Source: Tritrichomonas musculus
Taxonomy: Eukaryota; Parabasalia; Tritrichomonadida; Tritrichomonadidae
Direction of reading: 5' to 3'
DNA: 64,000 bases
NCBI GenBank assembly: GCA_039105265.1
Contig: JAPFFF010000052.1
Location: forward strand, 124,001-188,000
Of the stretch, positions 48,285-57,900 are shown piece after piece. A program made the position numbers and the translations under genes. The number at the start of each line of letters is the position of its first letter. Position 1 is the stretch's first letter. A model generated the notes under the pieces. It made no database searches, was not told the DNA's origin, and saw only the letters and a list, made by a program, of their open reading frames with translations.

Positions 48285-48341
48285 AGTAGTATATACTAGT
48301 CGGTTTCCGCGAGGCTGTAGCCCACGCGTCAACACGAACTA

Positions 48342-48393
<52 letters not shown>

Positions 48394-48572
48394 AAGAAAA
48401 AAAAAAGATGGATCAAAAAAAAAAATAAAAATGTTCTCACTACTGCTCCCCATCAATGAAACGGCACAGGGTCCCCACCCCTACCGCCCATCTATGAAAC
48501 GTCTTAGGTACCCATCCCTACCGCCCATCTATGAAACGGCACAGGTACCAGCCCCGAGAATCTCGTACCTAT
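48285..48572 (+). repeat. Maverick copy 2, left terminal repeat
   Basis: Same layout as the other ends, but the hairpin arms read CGCG...CGCG instead of CGGTG...CACCG, and the A-rich tract contains gatggatc. The G+C block carries some changes in its middle subrepeat. Confidence 0.85.
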
Positions 48573-48588
48573 TTCTTTCTATATGTAA

Positions 48589-48924
48589 ATGTCATTTGTG
48601 CCACTCAAAGGCTTTACTAACGACTATGAGATACTGAATAGGTACCCCTTTACTATAAGACGTAAGAGTAATCACTTTATATGCAAGGATAGTAAGCACA
48701 ATGAGGGGTATATACGTGTTTGTCTAAATGGCACCTACTACTTGAAACATGTACTTATCGCAAGGCAGTTCATACCTAATGATGACCCACGACATAAAAC
48801 AGAGATAGACCATAAAAACAGGAATAGGGCTGATTATCGCCTAAGTAATCTTCGCTGGGTAACTCCATCCGAAAATAACTATAACAGGGTCATGCCCAAA
48901 ATTATAAATGCGAGGGCAGAGTAG
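48589..48924 (+). CDS. HNH endonuclease, copy 2
   Basis: 111 residues; core EIDHKNRNRADYRLSNLRWV then TPSENNYN. The 15 changes from copy 1 include several in and around the core, yet the conserved His and Asn pattern stays and the frame is open. It starts 17 bp from the terminal repeat and overlaps the next gene tail to tail. The unusually high difference suggests that this end segment has a separate history. Confidence 0.85.
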   Translation: MSFVPLKGFTNDYEILNRYPFTIRRKSNHFICKDSKHNEGYIRVCLNGTYYLKHVLIARQFIPNDDPRHKTEIDHKNRNRADYRLSNLRWVTPSENNYNRVMPKIINARAE

Positions 48925-49165
48925 ATATATGGTACTCTAAGAACTCAAAGGCAAAATGTTCTATTTGGTCTATAAAGTCCAAATCACCATCTTTCATCAT
49001 TACACCAAGAAATTCAGGTTCGAAATACTCAGCAGCTAACTCTTTTATCTTATTAATTAAAATACCACATACACCCTCATTAGTCTCACATCTATAATCA
49101 TAGAGGTTAGATACTATTTTATAGAGGATATATATACGCTCTTTTATGGTCATGTAATTAGCCAT
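48902..49165 (-). CDS. Small Maverick protein, unknown (87 aa), copy 2
   Basis: Counterpart of 36723-36986 with three residue changes near the C-terminus (LDF for LEF, YHIST for YQISN). Helical, two Cys, acidic middle. It overlaps the HNH gene by 23 bp at the 3' ends and diverges from the coiled-coil gene. Confidence 0.6.
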   Translation of the reverse strand: MANYMTIKERIYILYKIVSNLYDYRCETNEGVCGILINKIKELAAEYFEPEFLGVMMKDGDLDFIDQIEHFAFEFLEYHISTLPSHL

Positions 49166-49235
49166 TTATACAGAAATAAAAAAAAAAATGAAATAAACAA
49201 TAGAAAAATATTTAGTCATTTCACTTTTTTCTTTG

Positions 49236-49496
49236 ATGAATATCGATAAGAAGATACGATTGACCACTGAAATGCTCAACACCAAAATCATGGATGAAAA
49301 GCAAAAGCTTGAAGCAAAGATAGACCAGACTGAAACTTACTTGTTGCTCCAAATTGATCAACTCAACCAACGACTTGATGAGGTTCTTAATAGGGCCAAC
49401 CTGATATCCTTAAAACTCGATTCTGTCATTGATGACCTTGCAAAGATGAAGGTCAACGTTGATGATATCAACAGCAGCCTTGATAACCTTCCTTAA
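49236..49496 (+). CDS. Small coiled-coil Maverick protein, copy 2
   Basis: 86 residues from ATG 49236, identical to the product of 36392-36652. A TCACTTTTTT box lies about 15 bases before the start. Full-length heptad helix; role unknown. Confidence 0.65.
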   Translation: MNIDKKIRLTTEMLNTKIMDEKQKLEAKIDQTETYLLLQIDQLNQRLDEVLNRANLISLKLDSVIDDLAKMKVNVDDINSSLDNLP

Positions 49497-49537
49497 TAAA
49501 CAACATCTTCTTCTTATTTCTTTTTTTTGATTTTTAA

Positions 49538-51082
49538 ATGACAAGTGACATAGGTACACAAACAAAACCTAACAATAAAATACAACTACTACAAGGTACT
49601 ATTAAATTTCGACCTAAACTAGTTGATAGAGATGTTGCAAGATTAACAAGAGGTTTGGGTCAAACTATATGGAAGTTCTCTAATAATCAAATAAATCTAC
49701 AAAAATTATATGAGACATATTTAAATACTAATATAGCTTTTAGAGACGTACTTGAATTTGCTAATAGACTCAAGAGAGAGAGACCAAAAGCAAAATTTTC
49801 AGGTTGTGTGTTTGCGATTAAGAAAAATCAAGATGATAAAGATGAACATGGGCATTACATAACAGTATTAAAGCCATATCAATATACTCTCCAAGAATCA
49901 AATCAAGGTATATTAACAGAGATAAAATTACATTATGATATTATCAACATAAGGATATCTCGAATGAAGACTGAGGAGGAAAAACAAGCAGCTAGAGAAC
50001 TGAGAGAGCAGATGAAAGAAAGAACATTGAAAAGTGATAAGAAAGAATATAAAACTAGAGGTGTTCAAACAGATGATATACCAGAATTGGCTCCATTACC
50101 CAGACCAGTTCCAACTTTAAATCAAAATGATTATCATCTTAACCTTAGGAAAATCGGTAGGAACCGACCCACAAATGTTGAGCCACCAACAAGGGATCAA
50201 AATCAAAACAGAATTCAACGTTTACTTCAAGGTAGTACAAATTTAGACGAGGATGATAGACCTAAGACAAAATCAAAACAACATAAGACAAAATCAAAAC
50301 GACCTCGTTCACCTTCACCTCCACCTCCACCTCCTCCTTCATCACCACCTCCACAGTTTCCATCATCACATACCTCTCGAGGTACTAGTCCTCCTCCAAG
50401 ACAACCCCGTATGACACCACAGAAGGAAGGAGAGTATACAGTAGACCAAGGACATAATAGGATTCATGATTGGAGGAGTTTAGTCAATGATGAAAATATA
50501 GAAGAAGATGTTATTGATGACTACTTGAAACTTCTATATGAAAAAGGAAAGAGATTGAATAAACAACCTGGTCAAGATGAGGCAGAGTTTGATAAAAAGA
50601 AAATATTGGTTTTACCTACTGCATTTTATACCCTCCTTTCTATAGCATATGAGACTAATGATAAAGAAAAAATACATGAACTGATGAAAAGTCCTATCTC
50701 AGGTAAAAAGTCATTTTCAAAGTTCGATAAAGTATTTGTCCCCATTTGCTCAGATGGAGAACATTGGATTTTATGTATTGTTCGATATTCAAAGAAAAGA
50801 ATCGAATGCTATGACTCTGAGAATAAGTCAATGGCACCAGAGGTAAAGACACTTAATAAGTGGATCAATCTTTCAGCAACAGGTGATTTAAAAGCAAAAT
50901 ATTACGATGTACCTAGTCAAAGGAATAACAAGGATTGTGGAGTGTTTCTAATGGAAGCTTGTCGTACCTTTTTGCATGAAGGAAATGGTAAGTTTAGACA
51001 ACGCGATATACCAGATATTAGAAAGAGGATACTTCGAGAACTTCAAAACAATGAATTAGAAACAGGTGTTGCATATAAATAA
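49538..51082 (+). CDS. Adenain/Ulp1-like cysteine protease, copy 2
   Basis: 514 residues with the same GEHW, CYDSEN, PSQRNN and KDCGVF order in the C-terminal third. The N-terminal 180 residues nearly match copy 1. A linker segment of about 30 residues (PVPTLNQNDYHLNLRKIG...) replaces the unrelated one in copy 1, while both sides are almost the same, which looks like a local exchange with another Maverick lineage. Confidence 0.9.
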   Translation: MTSDIGTQTKPNNKIQLLQGTIKFRPKLVDRDVARLTRGLGQTIWKFSNNQINLQKLYETYLNTNIAFRDVLEFANRLKRERPKAKFSGCVFAIKKNQDDKDEHGHYITVLKPYQYTLQESNQGILTEIKLHYDIINIRISRMKTEEEKQAARELREQMKERTLKSDKKEYKTRGVQTDDIPELAPLPRPVPTLNQNDYHLNLRKIGRNRPTNVEPPTRDQNQNRIQRLLQGSTNLDEDDRPKTKSKQHKTKSKRPRSPSPPPPPPPSSPPPQFPSSHTSRGTSPPPRQPRMTPQKEGEYTVDQGHNRIHDWRSLVNDENIEEDVIDDYLKLLYEKGKRLNKQPGQDEAEFDKKKILVLPTAFYTLLSIAYETNDKEKIHELMKSPISGKKSFSKFDKVFVPICSDGEHWILCIVRYSKKRIECYDSENKSMAPEVKTLNKWINLSATGDLKAKYYDVPSQRNNKDCGVFLMEACRTFLHEGNGKFRQRDIPDIRKRILRELQNNELETGVAYK

Positions 51083-51103
51083 AGACTTTTTATTTAACTC
51101 GAA

Positions 51104-52108
51104 ATGGAATTACCACCAAGTGTTAAAACTCTATATCCTAATCGAGATAATATAGTTAATGATGGTAATACACCTCTTCCAATCGAAACAGCCTACTTCC
51201 TTGAGGATGCTCAACATGATAAAGCTAAGTTTAATAGGTATTGGTTTAATTTCCCACCAGAATGGTCAACTGCAAACAAAGGGGAATCTATTGTTGGTGT
51301 TCGTTCAGCACATATCATTAAGAGAAGACGCAAATTAGAATTTAATGTGACTATATTTAAAGTACAAAAAGACTACTTTGTTTTACATGGAGGAAATATA
51401 AACGACCCTATTTTAACTCAAGAACTACTTGATAAATTCTACCAGGACGAGATCAAAGTAGAATATGAAAAAGAGCCTACTTGGAAATGGATAGCCAATT
51501 TTGATGTTGTTGATTGGGTGTCAGAGGAAGGGGACTTAAGAGGGTTCTTTGATGCTGTCAACACCGCGATGAAATCTTGGATAGCTATGCATGGACAATA
51601 TGGAAATGCATTTTCCCAAAATGATTCATTAATTGCATATCGAGATATACAAACAGATGGATATTATGATAAAGATGGTTTTCATGAAATTATATATACC
51701 AAAAATAATGATAATATAGAGGAAGATTCAAATCAATTTATCAATTTTTTCCAAATTGGTGATTGGAATGATGACTTTGCAGATGTGTTTAATATAGGCA
51801 CAGGAGCTTATCAAAATAACCCTAAGAAGTATTCAACTTTAAGTAAGAGGTTGGTATTTGATAATGTATGGGACAGACATCCATGTAAAATATATTCATC
51901 TATTGGTGAACAAGCATTACATAACTATATTGGAGATAGTGATGTTGAATATAGTCCTATTAAGTACTTCAAGTTAAACTCAATGGACCAAAGGTTTTGG
52001 ATAGACTTCTATAGTGATGCACATTATAATTGTCCAACCAAACTACCTCCTAAAGATTCATTTGTAATCGAAATGCAATTCCTTCAATACGATAAGATGT
52101 TTATTTAA
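51104..52108 (+). CDS. Candidate minor capsid (penton) protein, copy 2
   Basis: 334 residues, beta-rich, 7 bp before the integrase gene. Changes from copy 1 gather at residues 225-270 (DDFAD, KYSTLSKRLVFDNVW), leaving the rest nearly constant. The assignment is by position and composition, as for copy 1. Confidence 0.5.
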   Translation: MELPPSVKTLYPNRDNIVNDGNTPLPIETAYFLEDAQHDKAKFNRYWFNFPPEWSTANKGESIVGVRSAHIIKRRRKLEFNVTIFKVQKDYFVLHGGNINDPILTQELLDKFYQDEIKVEYEKEPTWKWIANFDVVDWVSEEGDLRGFFDAVNTAMKSWIAMHGQYGNAFSQNDSLIAYRDIQTDGYYDKDGFHEIIYTKNNDNIEEDSNQFINFFQIGDWNDDFADVFNIGTGAYQNNPKKYSTLSKRLVFDNVWDRHPCKIYSSIGEQALHNYIGDSDVEYSPIKYFKLNSMDQRFWIDFYSDAHYNCPTKLPPKDSFVIEMQFLQYDKMFI

Positions 52109-52115
52109 AAAATAA

Positions 52116-53270
52116 ATGAGTAAAGAAGAACCAAGCCCATATGAAAAATTATACAACAAAGCTAAATGGAAGACCTTGGACAAATACCTTAGCATGGCAA
52201 AACAAGAGAATCTAAATGAAGAAGAAGCAAAGAAATACTTTGATGAAAGAGTAGTACATGATAAGAGAGTACCTAAAGCACAATTTATTCCTATTGTATC
52301 CAAACATCCTCATGGTTATCAAATGGATACCTTCATTAATAATAAAGAGGCAGGTGGGTTGAATTATCTAATGTTCATCAATATCAACACCAGAAAAGCA
52401 TATGCATATCCTATGAATGGTAAAGGATCAAGAGAAGTATTATCAGCACTTCATAAATTTGTTAATGATGTACCTCATGTATATTCGATAACAAGTGATG
52501 AGGATGCAGCATATTTATCATCAACAGTCTTAGACTTCATGAGAGAGAAGAACATAAAATACCGAACAACAACTGAGAATAACCATAATGTACTTGGCAT
52601 TATTAATAGGTTTATGAGAACCATAAGAGATGCTATTGGTGAAAATAGGTTTATTCAACCAAAGGAGATGCATGATTTGGTCAACATATATAACAACTCT
52701 CCTCATAGGTCTTTAGATAATAAAGCACCTAATGATATTACTCCAGAGGATGAAATAAAGTACATACAAAAGAATGCACGCATTAATCCATACCATTTTA
52801 ATCCAGGTGAGAAGGTCAGGTTAGTACTCGAAAAAGAACCATTTGGTAAAAGAAGAAGTAATTTGTCTAATGAGTCTTATATAGTTGACTCACAAAAAGG
52901 TAACCAGTTTGTGGTCAAGTCCAAAGATGGTTCAACTAGTTCATTCCCTGGATATAGGTTGTTAAGGACAAGAGACAAAAGGATTAAAGTAGCTGAAAGA
53001 CTAAATGAAGGTAAAGAAGGTATTATTGAAAAAATATATAACTTTGATGAAGATACTGGTAAGTATGATTTAAAATGGGAAGGAGTCGAAGGTGATGATG
53101 CCTTTGCTAGACAAACTATTAGAGATGTAAGGAGAGGTAATCCATTAGTACTTGGTACAGCAGAAAGACAATATTGGTTGGAACAAAAGAAAAATTATGA
53201 ACGACAAATTAAAGCAGGTCAAAAGGTTGAGGGCAAACCAATACCAGATAAAATTATGAAATACATTTAA
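52116..53270 (+). CDS. int: Retroviral-type DDE integrase, copy 2
   Basis: 384 residues that appear identical to the copy 1 integrase: rve core with YQMDTF and TSDEDAAYLS, SH3-like and chromodomain-like C-terminal parts. Ten bases separate it from the ATPase gene. Identity over the full length shows how recently the copies shared this segment. Confidence 0.9.
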   Translation: MSKEEPSPYEKLYNKAKWKTLDKYLSMAKQENLNEEEAKKYFDERVVHDKRVPKAQFIPIVSKHPHGYQMDTFINNKEAGGLNYLMFININTRKAYAYPMNGKGSREVLSALHKFVNDVPHVYSITSDEDAAYLSSTVLDFMREKNIKYRTTTENNHNVLGIINRFMRTIRDAIGENRFIQPKEMHDLVNIYNNSPHRSLDNKAPNDITPEDEIKYIQKNARINPYHFNPGEKVRLVLEKEPFGKRRSNLSNESYIVDSQKGNQFVVKSKDGSTSSFPGYRLLRTRDKRIKVAERLNEGKEGIIEKIYNFDEDTGKYDLKWEGVEGDDAFARQTIRDVRRGNPLVLGTAERQYWLEQKKNYERQIKAGQKVEGKPIPDKIMKYI

Positions 53271-53280
53271 AAATTTGTAA

Positions 53281-54147
53281 ATGGATGAACCCCCAAGTGC
53301 AGAACTAATAAATAAAGTAGAAACATTGATTAAAGAGACCTTACGAAAGAACATGAAAGAGATAGATGGTGCTTTGATTAAACCATTATCACCTGATTAT
53401 CCTTTTAGTACAAATGGTATATACTTTTTAATTGGTAAACCAGGTGCTGGTAAAAGTTTTTGGATATGGAGACATATTATGATAACAGAGAGGTTGTTTA
53501 AACATCCATACTACCAAAAGATAATATTTTGCTCAAGCTCTGGTAAAATGGATAAAACAGCTGAAACACTTAATAAACAGATACAATCAAGAATCGATTA
53601 TGTAAAGGAAAGAGAATTAATGAGTTATCTTAAAAGACATCTTCGAAGAAAGATAAAGTATTATGCTATTGTCAAATATGTATTATCTCGAATGAAAGAG
53701 ACCAATGACGAAATGAGGAGGCTCATTGAGAAGCATCATTTAAATGAGCTCAATGATAAAATAATATATATAGCCAATAAGTTAGTCAAGTATGAAACAT
53801 CATCATATCCATATAACACATTATTGATACTAGATGATTGTGCAGGTAGTGATTTATTAAAGAATGGTAATAGTGAATTTATCAAGTTGTTAACCAAGAC
53901 AAGACACTATAATTTAACATGTATCATGGCTATCCAAACTATTCGATTTGTTCATATGAATGCTAAAAGGTTAGCAACAGATATCATATGTTATACAGGA
54001 TATAGTGAGGAAGATTTTACTAGCTTGTTGCAACAAACAAATAACTCATTAAATACGAAGCAGACAGTAGCTGAATACTTACAACATAAAGAACCACATG
54101 AGAAGTTCGTAATGAATATTTCTGCTAATAAGTACTATTTCGAATAA
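53281..54147 (+). CDS. Packaging ATPase (A32/FtsK-type), copy 2
   Basis: 288 residues; IGKPGAGKS Walker A and LLILDDCAG Walker B. One residue before Walker A differs from copy 1 (IYFLIG for IIFLIG). Confidence 0.9.
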   Translation: MDEPPSAELINKVETLIKETLRKNMKEIDGALIKPLSPDYPFSTNGIYFLIGKPGAGKSFWIWRHIMITERLFKHPYYQKIIFCSSSGKMDKTAETLNKQIQSRIDYVKERELMSYLKRHLRRKIKYYAIVKYVLSRMKETNDEMRRLIEKHHLNELNDKIIYIANKLVKYETSSYPYNTLLILDDCAGSDLLKNGNSEFIKLLTKTRHYNLTCIMAIQTIRFVHMNAKRLATDIICYTGYSEEDFTSLLQQTNNSLNTKQTVAEYLQHKEPHEKFVMNISANKYYFE

Positions 54148-54164
54148 TTTTTTATTTTTTAAAA

Positions 54165-54638
54165 ATGGGAATTCAACGTCATTCAGTAGACGATTATTGG
54201 AAGCCAGATTATTCCAAAAAGCAACAATTTTCTCCATGGCAAGAGATAATAAAAGGAGGAGTAGGACTAGGCGGTAAGATATTAATGGGAGCAGCAGATA
54301 GTGTTTCGGGTGGTCTTGCAAGTAAACTATTAGATGCTTCAGCAGGTGGATTAACCAAGCATGCTGGTGTTATTGGTAAAGTTGCGAGAAGTCTTGGTGA
54401 AAGCTTCTTGAGCGATAGTACAAGAAATAAAATAGCAAATATAGCCGACACAGCATTAAAGTATGTACCTGAAGGAAATGTGAAAACTGCATTATCATCA
54501 ATTAATAAATCTGCAAAAGGTGAATCAGTTGAATCAATTAAAGCACCTCTTGAAAAATCAGCATATACACCGAAACCAGAGAAACCATTTCAAGAGAGTG
54601 ACTTTAGTACAAACCATCATTCAAGAACCTACATCTAA
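54165..54638 (+). CDS. Small Gly/Ala-rich amphipathic protein, copy 2 (157 aa)
   Basis: Longer than copy 1 because its N-terminal 30 residues (IQRHSVDDYWKPDYSKKQQF) are unrelated and a VES insert lies in the tail; the Gly/Ala-rich helix and the Pro/Lys-rich end agree closely. The swap of only the first part again suggests mosaic ancestry. Confidence 0.6.
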   Translation: MGIQRHSVDDYWKPDYSKKQQFSPWQEIIKGGVGLGGKILMGAADSVSGGLASKLLDASAGGLTKHAGVIGKVARSLGESFLSDSTRNKIANIADTALKYVPEGNVKTALSSINKSAKGESVESIKAPLEKSAYTPKPEKPFQESDFSTNHHSRTYI

Positions 54639-54686
54639 TGAAAACTCAAGAAAACTCAATTTTTGGACTTTTTTGTTTATTTTTAA

Positions 54687-55238
54687 ATGTCAAAACATCT
54701 AACAGGTTCTAAGAGACTTGCAGTTATTCATAAATGGTTGAATGGAAGGGATGACCCAGATTGGGAAGTGCTTCCTACGAAAACCAAAGACAAGTATATT
54801 GTAAAACAGCGAAAAACTCCAATAACTCGAGAATATCAAGAAAACTCAGACAGTGAAAATAACGAAGATACTCAAGAAAACTCAGACAGTGAAGAACATG
54901 AGGAACTTGAAGAAAAGCCAAGAAAGCCAATAAGTTCGAAAGCTGCACGAAAACCTCCAAAACCTCGAAAAACTCAACAAAGCCAAGTTTATGACCCTAC
55001 TGTGAATGAGGAAATACTAAAACAGCTAAAATCACTAGGTGAAGAAATGAAGATAAGTCGAGAGAAGAAAGAACAGAGACGTATGATAAAGGAGGTTGTT
55101 GATAAAAGGATGAGTAAACCAAGACAACAGTATGTTCCTGAAGAACCGCCACAACAATATGAAGAAGAACAACAACCTCAATATATACCTATGAGACCTA
55201 TTGGTAGGAGAAATCGCATCTTTGAAGATATGATGTAA
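54687..55238 (+). CDS. Charged Maverick protein (183 aa), copy 2
   Basis: Acidic ENSDSE repeats between basic Pro/Lys/Arg-rich blocks; one residue (Pro for Ser in RKPISSK) differs from copy 1. It is 17 bp upstream of the capsid gene. Confidence 0.6.
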   Translation: MSKHLTGSKRLAVIHKWLNGRDDPDWEVLPTKTKDKYIVKQRKTPITREYQENSDSENNEDTQENSDSEEHEELEEKPRKPISSKAARKPPKPRKTQQSQVYDPTVNEEILKQLKSLGEEMKISREKKEQRRMIKEVVDKRMSKPRQQYVPEEPPQQYEEEQQPQYIPMRPIGRRNRIFEDMM

Positions 55239-55255
55239 ATTTTTTTCTATCTAAA

Positions 55256-56944
55256 ATGCTCAACAAGGAATCCTATATGAAAACCTCAGCAGAGGTTTGT
55301 ACCCAGATTGCATCTTACTTTGATGTTGTCGATAATTGCATAGCACTTAGTGATACAAATAAGGCATACTCATTAAATCCACAAACTTCGTATTCACCAT
55401 CACCACCAATTAAGAGTGGTTCATATACAACATGTATTATCTCTCCTAATACTCATAATACTGCTGATATATATAATGGTTTTATTCGAGCAGATATGAA
55501 AGTGACATTAAAGATTGATAAACCAATAGCTAGTAATTTAGAAAATGTTGATGGATATAATTTTGGTAAGGTATGGTTTGGTTTTAAGGATGCTCGAGAT
55601 GCTGTTGAGAAGTATGAAATTGTAGCTAATGGTATGACACTTTATACCCAGAACTTTGGATGTGAAGAATCCTTTTTAACTGCATGTTGTGCAAATGAAG
55701 TTACTAAAAGAGCTGATATATATAGTAAAGCAAGACATAAGGATATTTGGAATGATACTCATGGAAGGAGATGTGGTTTTGTTGCCAACCTTAACCAAAA
55801 TGTAACGGAAGTCACATCAACAATTAGATTAAAGATTGATTTACGAAGATTCCTACCTTTATCTAATATCAAGTACTTGCCAGCATTTGCAGGTAAAATT
55901 GAATTACGTCTATACTTTTCAACAGCTGGTATGGTATATTGTCCTGTAGGTATGGAAAAGAGATTGGTTGCTAATCCTTTTGATGGAGTAGATTTTAGTG
56001 TTGATGAAATTACAAATGAATTTAGACCTATTGGAGAGCCAATATGGATGTGGACCAGTACTGTTAAGATAGCTAAAAGTGATCTTAATCACCCCAAGAA
56101 TCTTCCACCTGTTGGAGATACAAATGGTGGTTTTGTGTATAAACCGAAGAAAGATGATTCCTCAACGCAAGTAAGAGTAGACAGAAAAGTATATAGTGAT
56201 TGGAGAACCTGGAGTGTTGTTGATTATTCCATTGAAGAATGTGCAAGTATTATACCTTGTTTTGGTATTCATGAATCAGTATATACAGCACTTGTTCAAA
56301 GATATGCTAACCCTCAACATCCACTTACATTCCCAACACAGATTATGTCATTTTACACTTGTACAAGACCTCTTAAGAATGAACAAGATAAAGCAACTAT
56401 TACTATTACACCTAATTTTGTAGATAGTATGTTTTGCTTATTCCCACTCAAGCATACACATAAGACATACTTCAAGAATCCTCAGTTTGAAGCTTTTCAT
56501 ATGAATTGTGGTAATTACAATAATATTCCTGCTAAAGCATTTGGTACGAATGGTTTGTATCCAGAGTTCATCGAATATTGCCAGAATGCAATGAACATGA
56601 ATGGAGAGCAAAATGGATTTAATAAAGAGGTTATTGCAAGTCTAGCTAATGAGAATCAGTATAATGAAAATACAACAGGCTATTATCCAAGTGATAGGTC
56701 CTCATTCTTTATAGGTCTTCCTACTGAAACAGATGGAACATATCAACAAGGTCTTTCAAGTCTTGCACCTATTAACTTCGAATTGATATGTAGTCAAAAG
56801 GCAGATAATCCATTTAGACAGGAAGTAGATACACCTCCATTATTATGCTTATTAACAGATATATCAATTAGTATCTTAATTAGACCAAACGGTATGCCAC
56901 CATCAGTACGTATTGGTCCTTATGATTTAACAACCCCTGAGTAA
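55256..56944 (+). CDS. Candidate major capsid protein, copy 2
   Basis: 562 residues, nearly the same as copy 1 over the first 230 and last 250. Between them, about 65 residues (from VGMEKRL to VDRKVYSD) have many replacements and two extra residues, including a Lys/Asp/Ser-rich stretch GGFVYKPKKDDSSTQ. An exposed, fast-changing loop of a jelly-roll capsid protein would look like this. The frame is open throughout. Confidence 0.65.
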   Translation: MLNKESYMKTSAEVCTQIASYFDVVDNCIALSDTNKAYSLNPQTSYSPSPPIKSGSYTTCIISPNTHNTADIYNGFIRADMKVTLKIDKPIASNLENVDGYNFGKVWFGFKDARDAVEKYEIVANGMTLYTQNFGCEESFLTACCANEVTKRADIYSKARHKDIWNDTHGRRCGFVANLNQNVTEVTSTIRLKIDLRRFLPLSNIKYLPAFAGKIELRLYFSTAGMVYCPVGMEKRLVANPFDGVDFSVDEITNEFRPIGEPIWMWTSTVKIAKSDLNHPKNLPPVGDTNGGFVYKPKKDDSSTQVRVDRKVYSDWRTWSVVDYSIEECASIIPCFGIHESVYTALVQRYANPQHPLTFPTQIMSFYTCTRPLKNEQDKATITITPNFVDSMFCLFPLKHTHKTYFKNPQFEAFHMNCGNYNNIPAKAFGTNGLYPEFIEYCQNAMNMNGEQNGFNKEVIASLANENQYNENTTGYYPSDRSSFFIGLPTETDGTYQQGLSSLAPINFELICSQKADNPFRQEVDTPPLLCLLTDISISILIRPNGMPPSVRIGPYDLTTPE

Positions 56945-56972
56945 AAAGATGTATATTTTTATTTTATAGAAA

Positions 56973-57407
56973 ATGTCGAATGATTATAGAAGCCCACAAG
57001 CTGAAATTGTTGGAAGAGAAGGTATGATGTATAATGAAGCTACTATGAAAAATAAGGACATAGAGTTTCAACATTTTGGTGTGTTCAGTAATACTAATAC
57101 TTATTCTGTAACCTTCAACCCATATATTAATCGACCACCTACCCAGATTATTGAACATGAGGACCCTGTTAGATTTCCAGATACTCGAGAACATATAACA
57201 AAACCTGTTCGTGAACCTCCTGTTAGTATTACAGATGGTGGTTTTTATCGACATATAGGTGAAAAAGATAAACCAGTACCTCTCTTACCAAAATATCTTA
57301 AGAAGCCTGAGAAACCATCAATGCAAGGTAGAGCAAGAGAATATAATAAACAAGATATTCGATATGGACCTACTCAGCATATCTTTACCCAAAATAACAT
57401 CTATTAA
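56973..57407 (+). CDS. Maverick proline-rich protein (144 aa), copy 2
   Basis: Two changes from copy 1 (Gln for His, Ser for Pro). Extended Pro/Arg/Tyr-rich protein that follows the capsid gene by 28 bp; possible virion component by position. Confidence 0.6.
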   Translation: MSNDYRSPQAEIVGREGMMYNEATMKNKDIEFQHFGVFSNTNTYSVTFNPYINRPPTQIIEHEDPVRFPDTREHITKPVREPPVSITDGGFYRHIGEKDKPVPLLPKYLKKPEKPSMQGRAREYNKQDIRYGPTQHIFTQNNIY

Positions 57408-57432
57408 TTTTTTATTGAATTTTTTTATCCAG

Positions 57433-57879
57433 ATGAAAATGACAACAAGAAACGTCTATGACTATGTCAATGAACTTCGTGCAAAATGTGCTCCAAATAC
57501 TAAACAATGTAATTTCTCGATACTTTGTGACAAGTACCCAATGAAAGTAGGAGAATGGAGCTATTTAGGTAAAGTACTTTATGTCTCAATCAAGATAAAA
57601 GACAAGTACCACAGATTTTATCCAGATAAGCTCAAAGAACTTGATCTTGACTCAATATTTATTAAGCCTAACTCAAGGAGAAAAATAACTGAAGATTTCG
57701 AAGAGTTCTACATAAATGGAAACACTACCACTCAAGAGTATCAAGGAATCAAATACTACAACTACTCCATTGCAGCTGCTCCTACAAGTCATAAACCAAA
57801 AATCGATGCTCTCAAGCAGAAATATCAAATTGAGTCATTTGACATGTTTATTGGAGAACAGCTAGACTTAGTACTTTAA
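57433..57879 (+). CDS. Maverick protein, unknown (148 aa), copy 2
   Basis: Identical to the product of 28084-28530. I use ATG 57433 for the same reason: the longer frame from 57259 lies over the preceding gene. Confidence 0.65.
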   Translation: MKMTTRNVYDYVNELRAKCAPNTKQCNFSILCDKYPMKVGEWSYLGKVLYVSIKIKDKYHRFYPDKLKELDLDSIFIKPNSRRKITEDFEEFYINGNTTTQEYQGIKYYNYSIAAAPTSHKPKIDALKQKYQIESFDMFIGEQLDLVL

Positions 57880-57900
57880 GCCTATTTTTTCCCAACCTAA

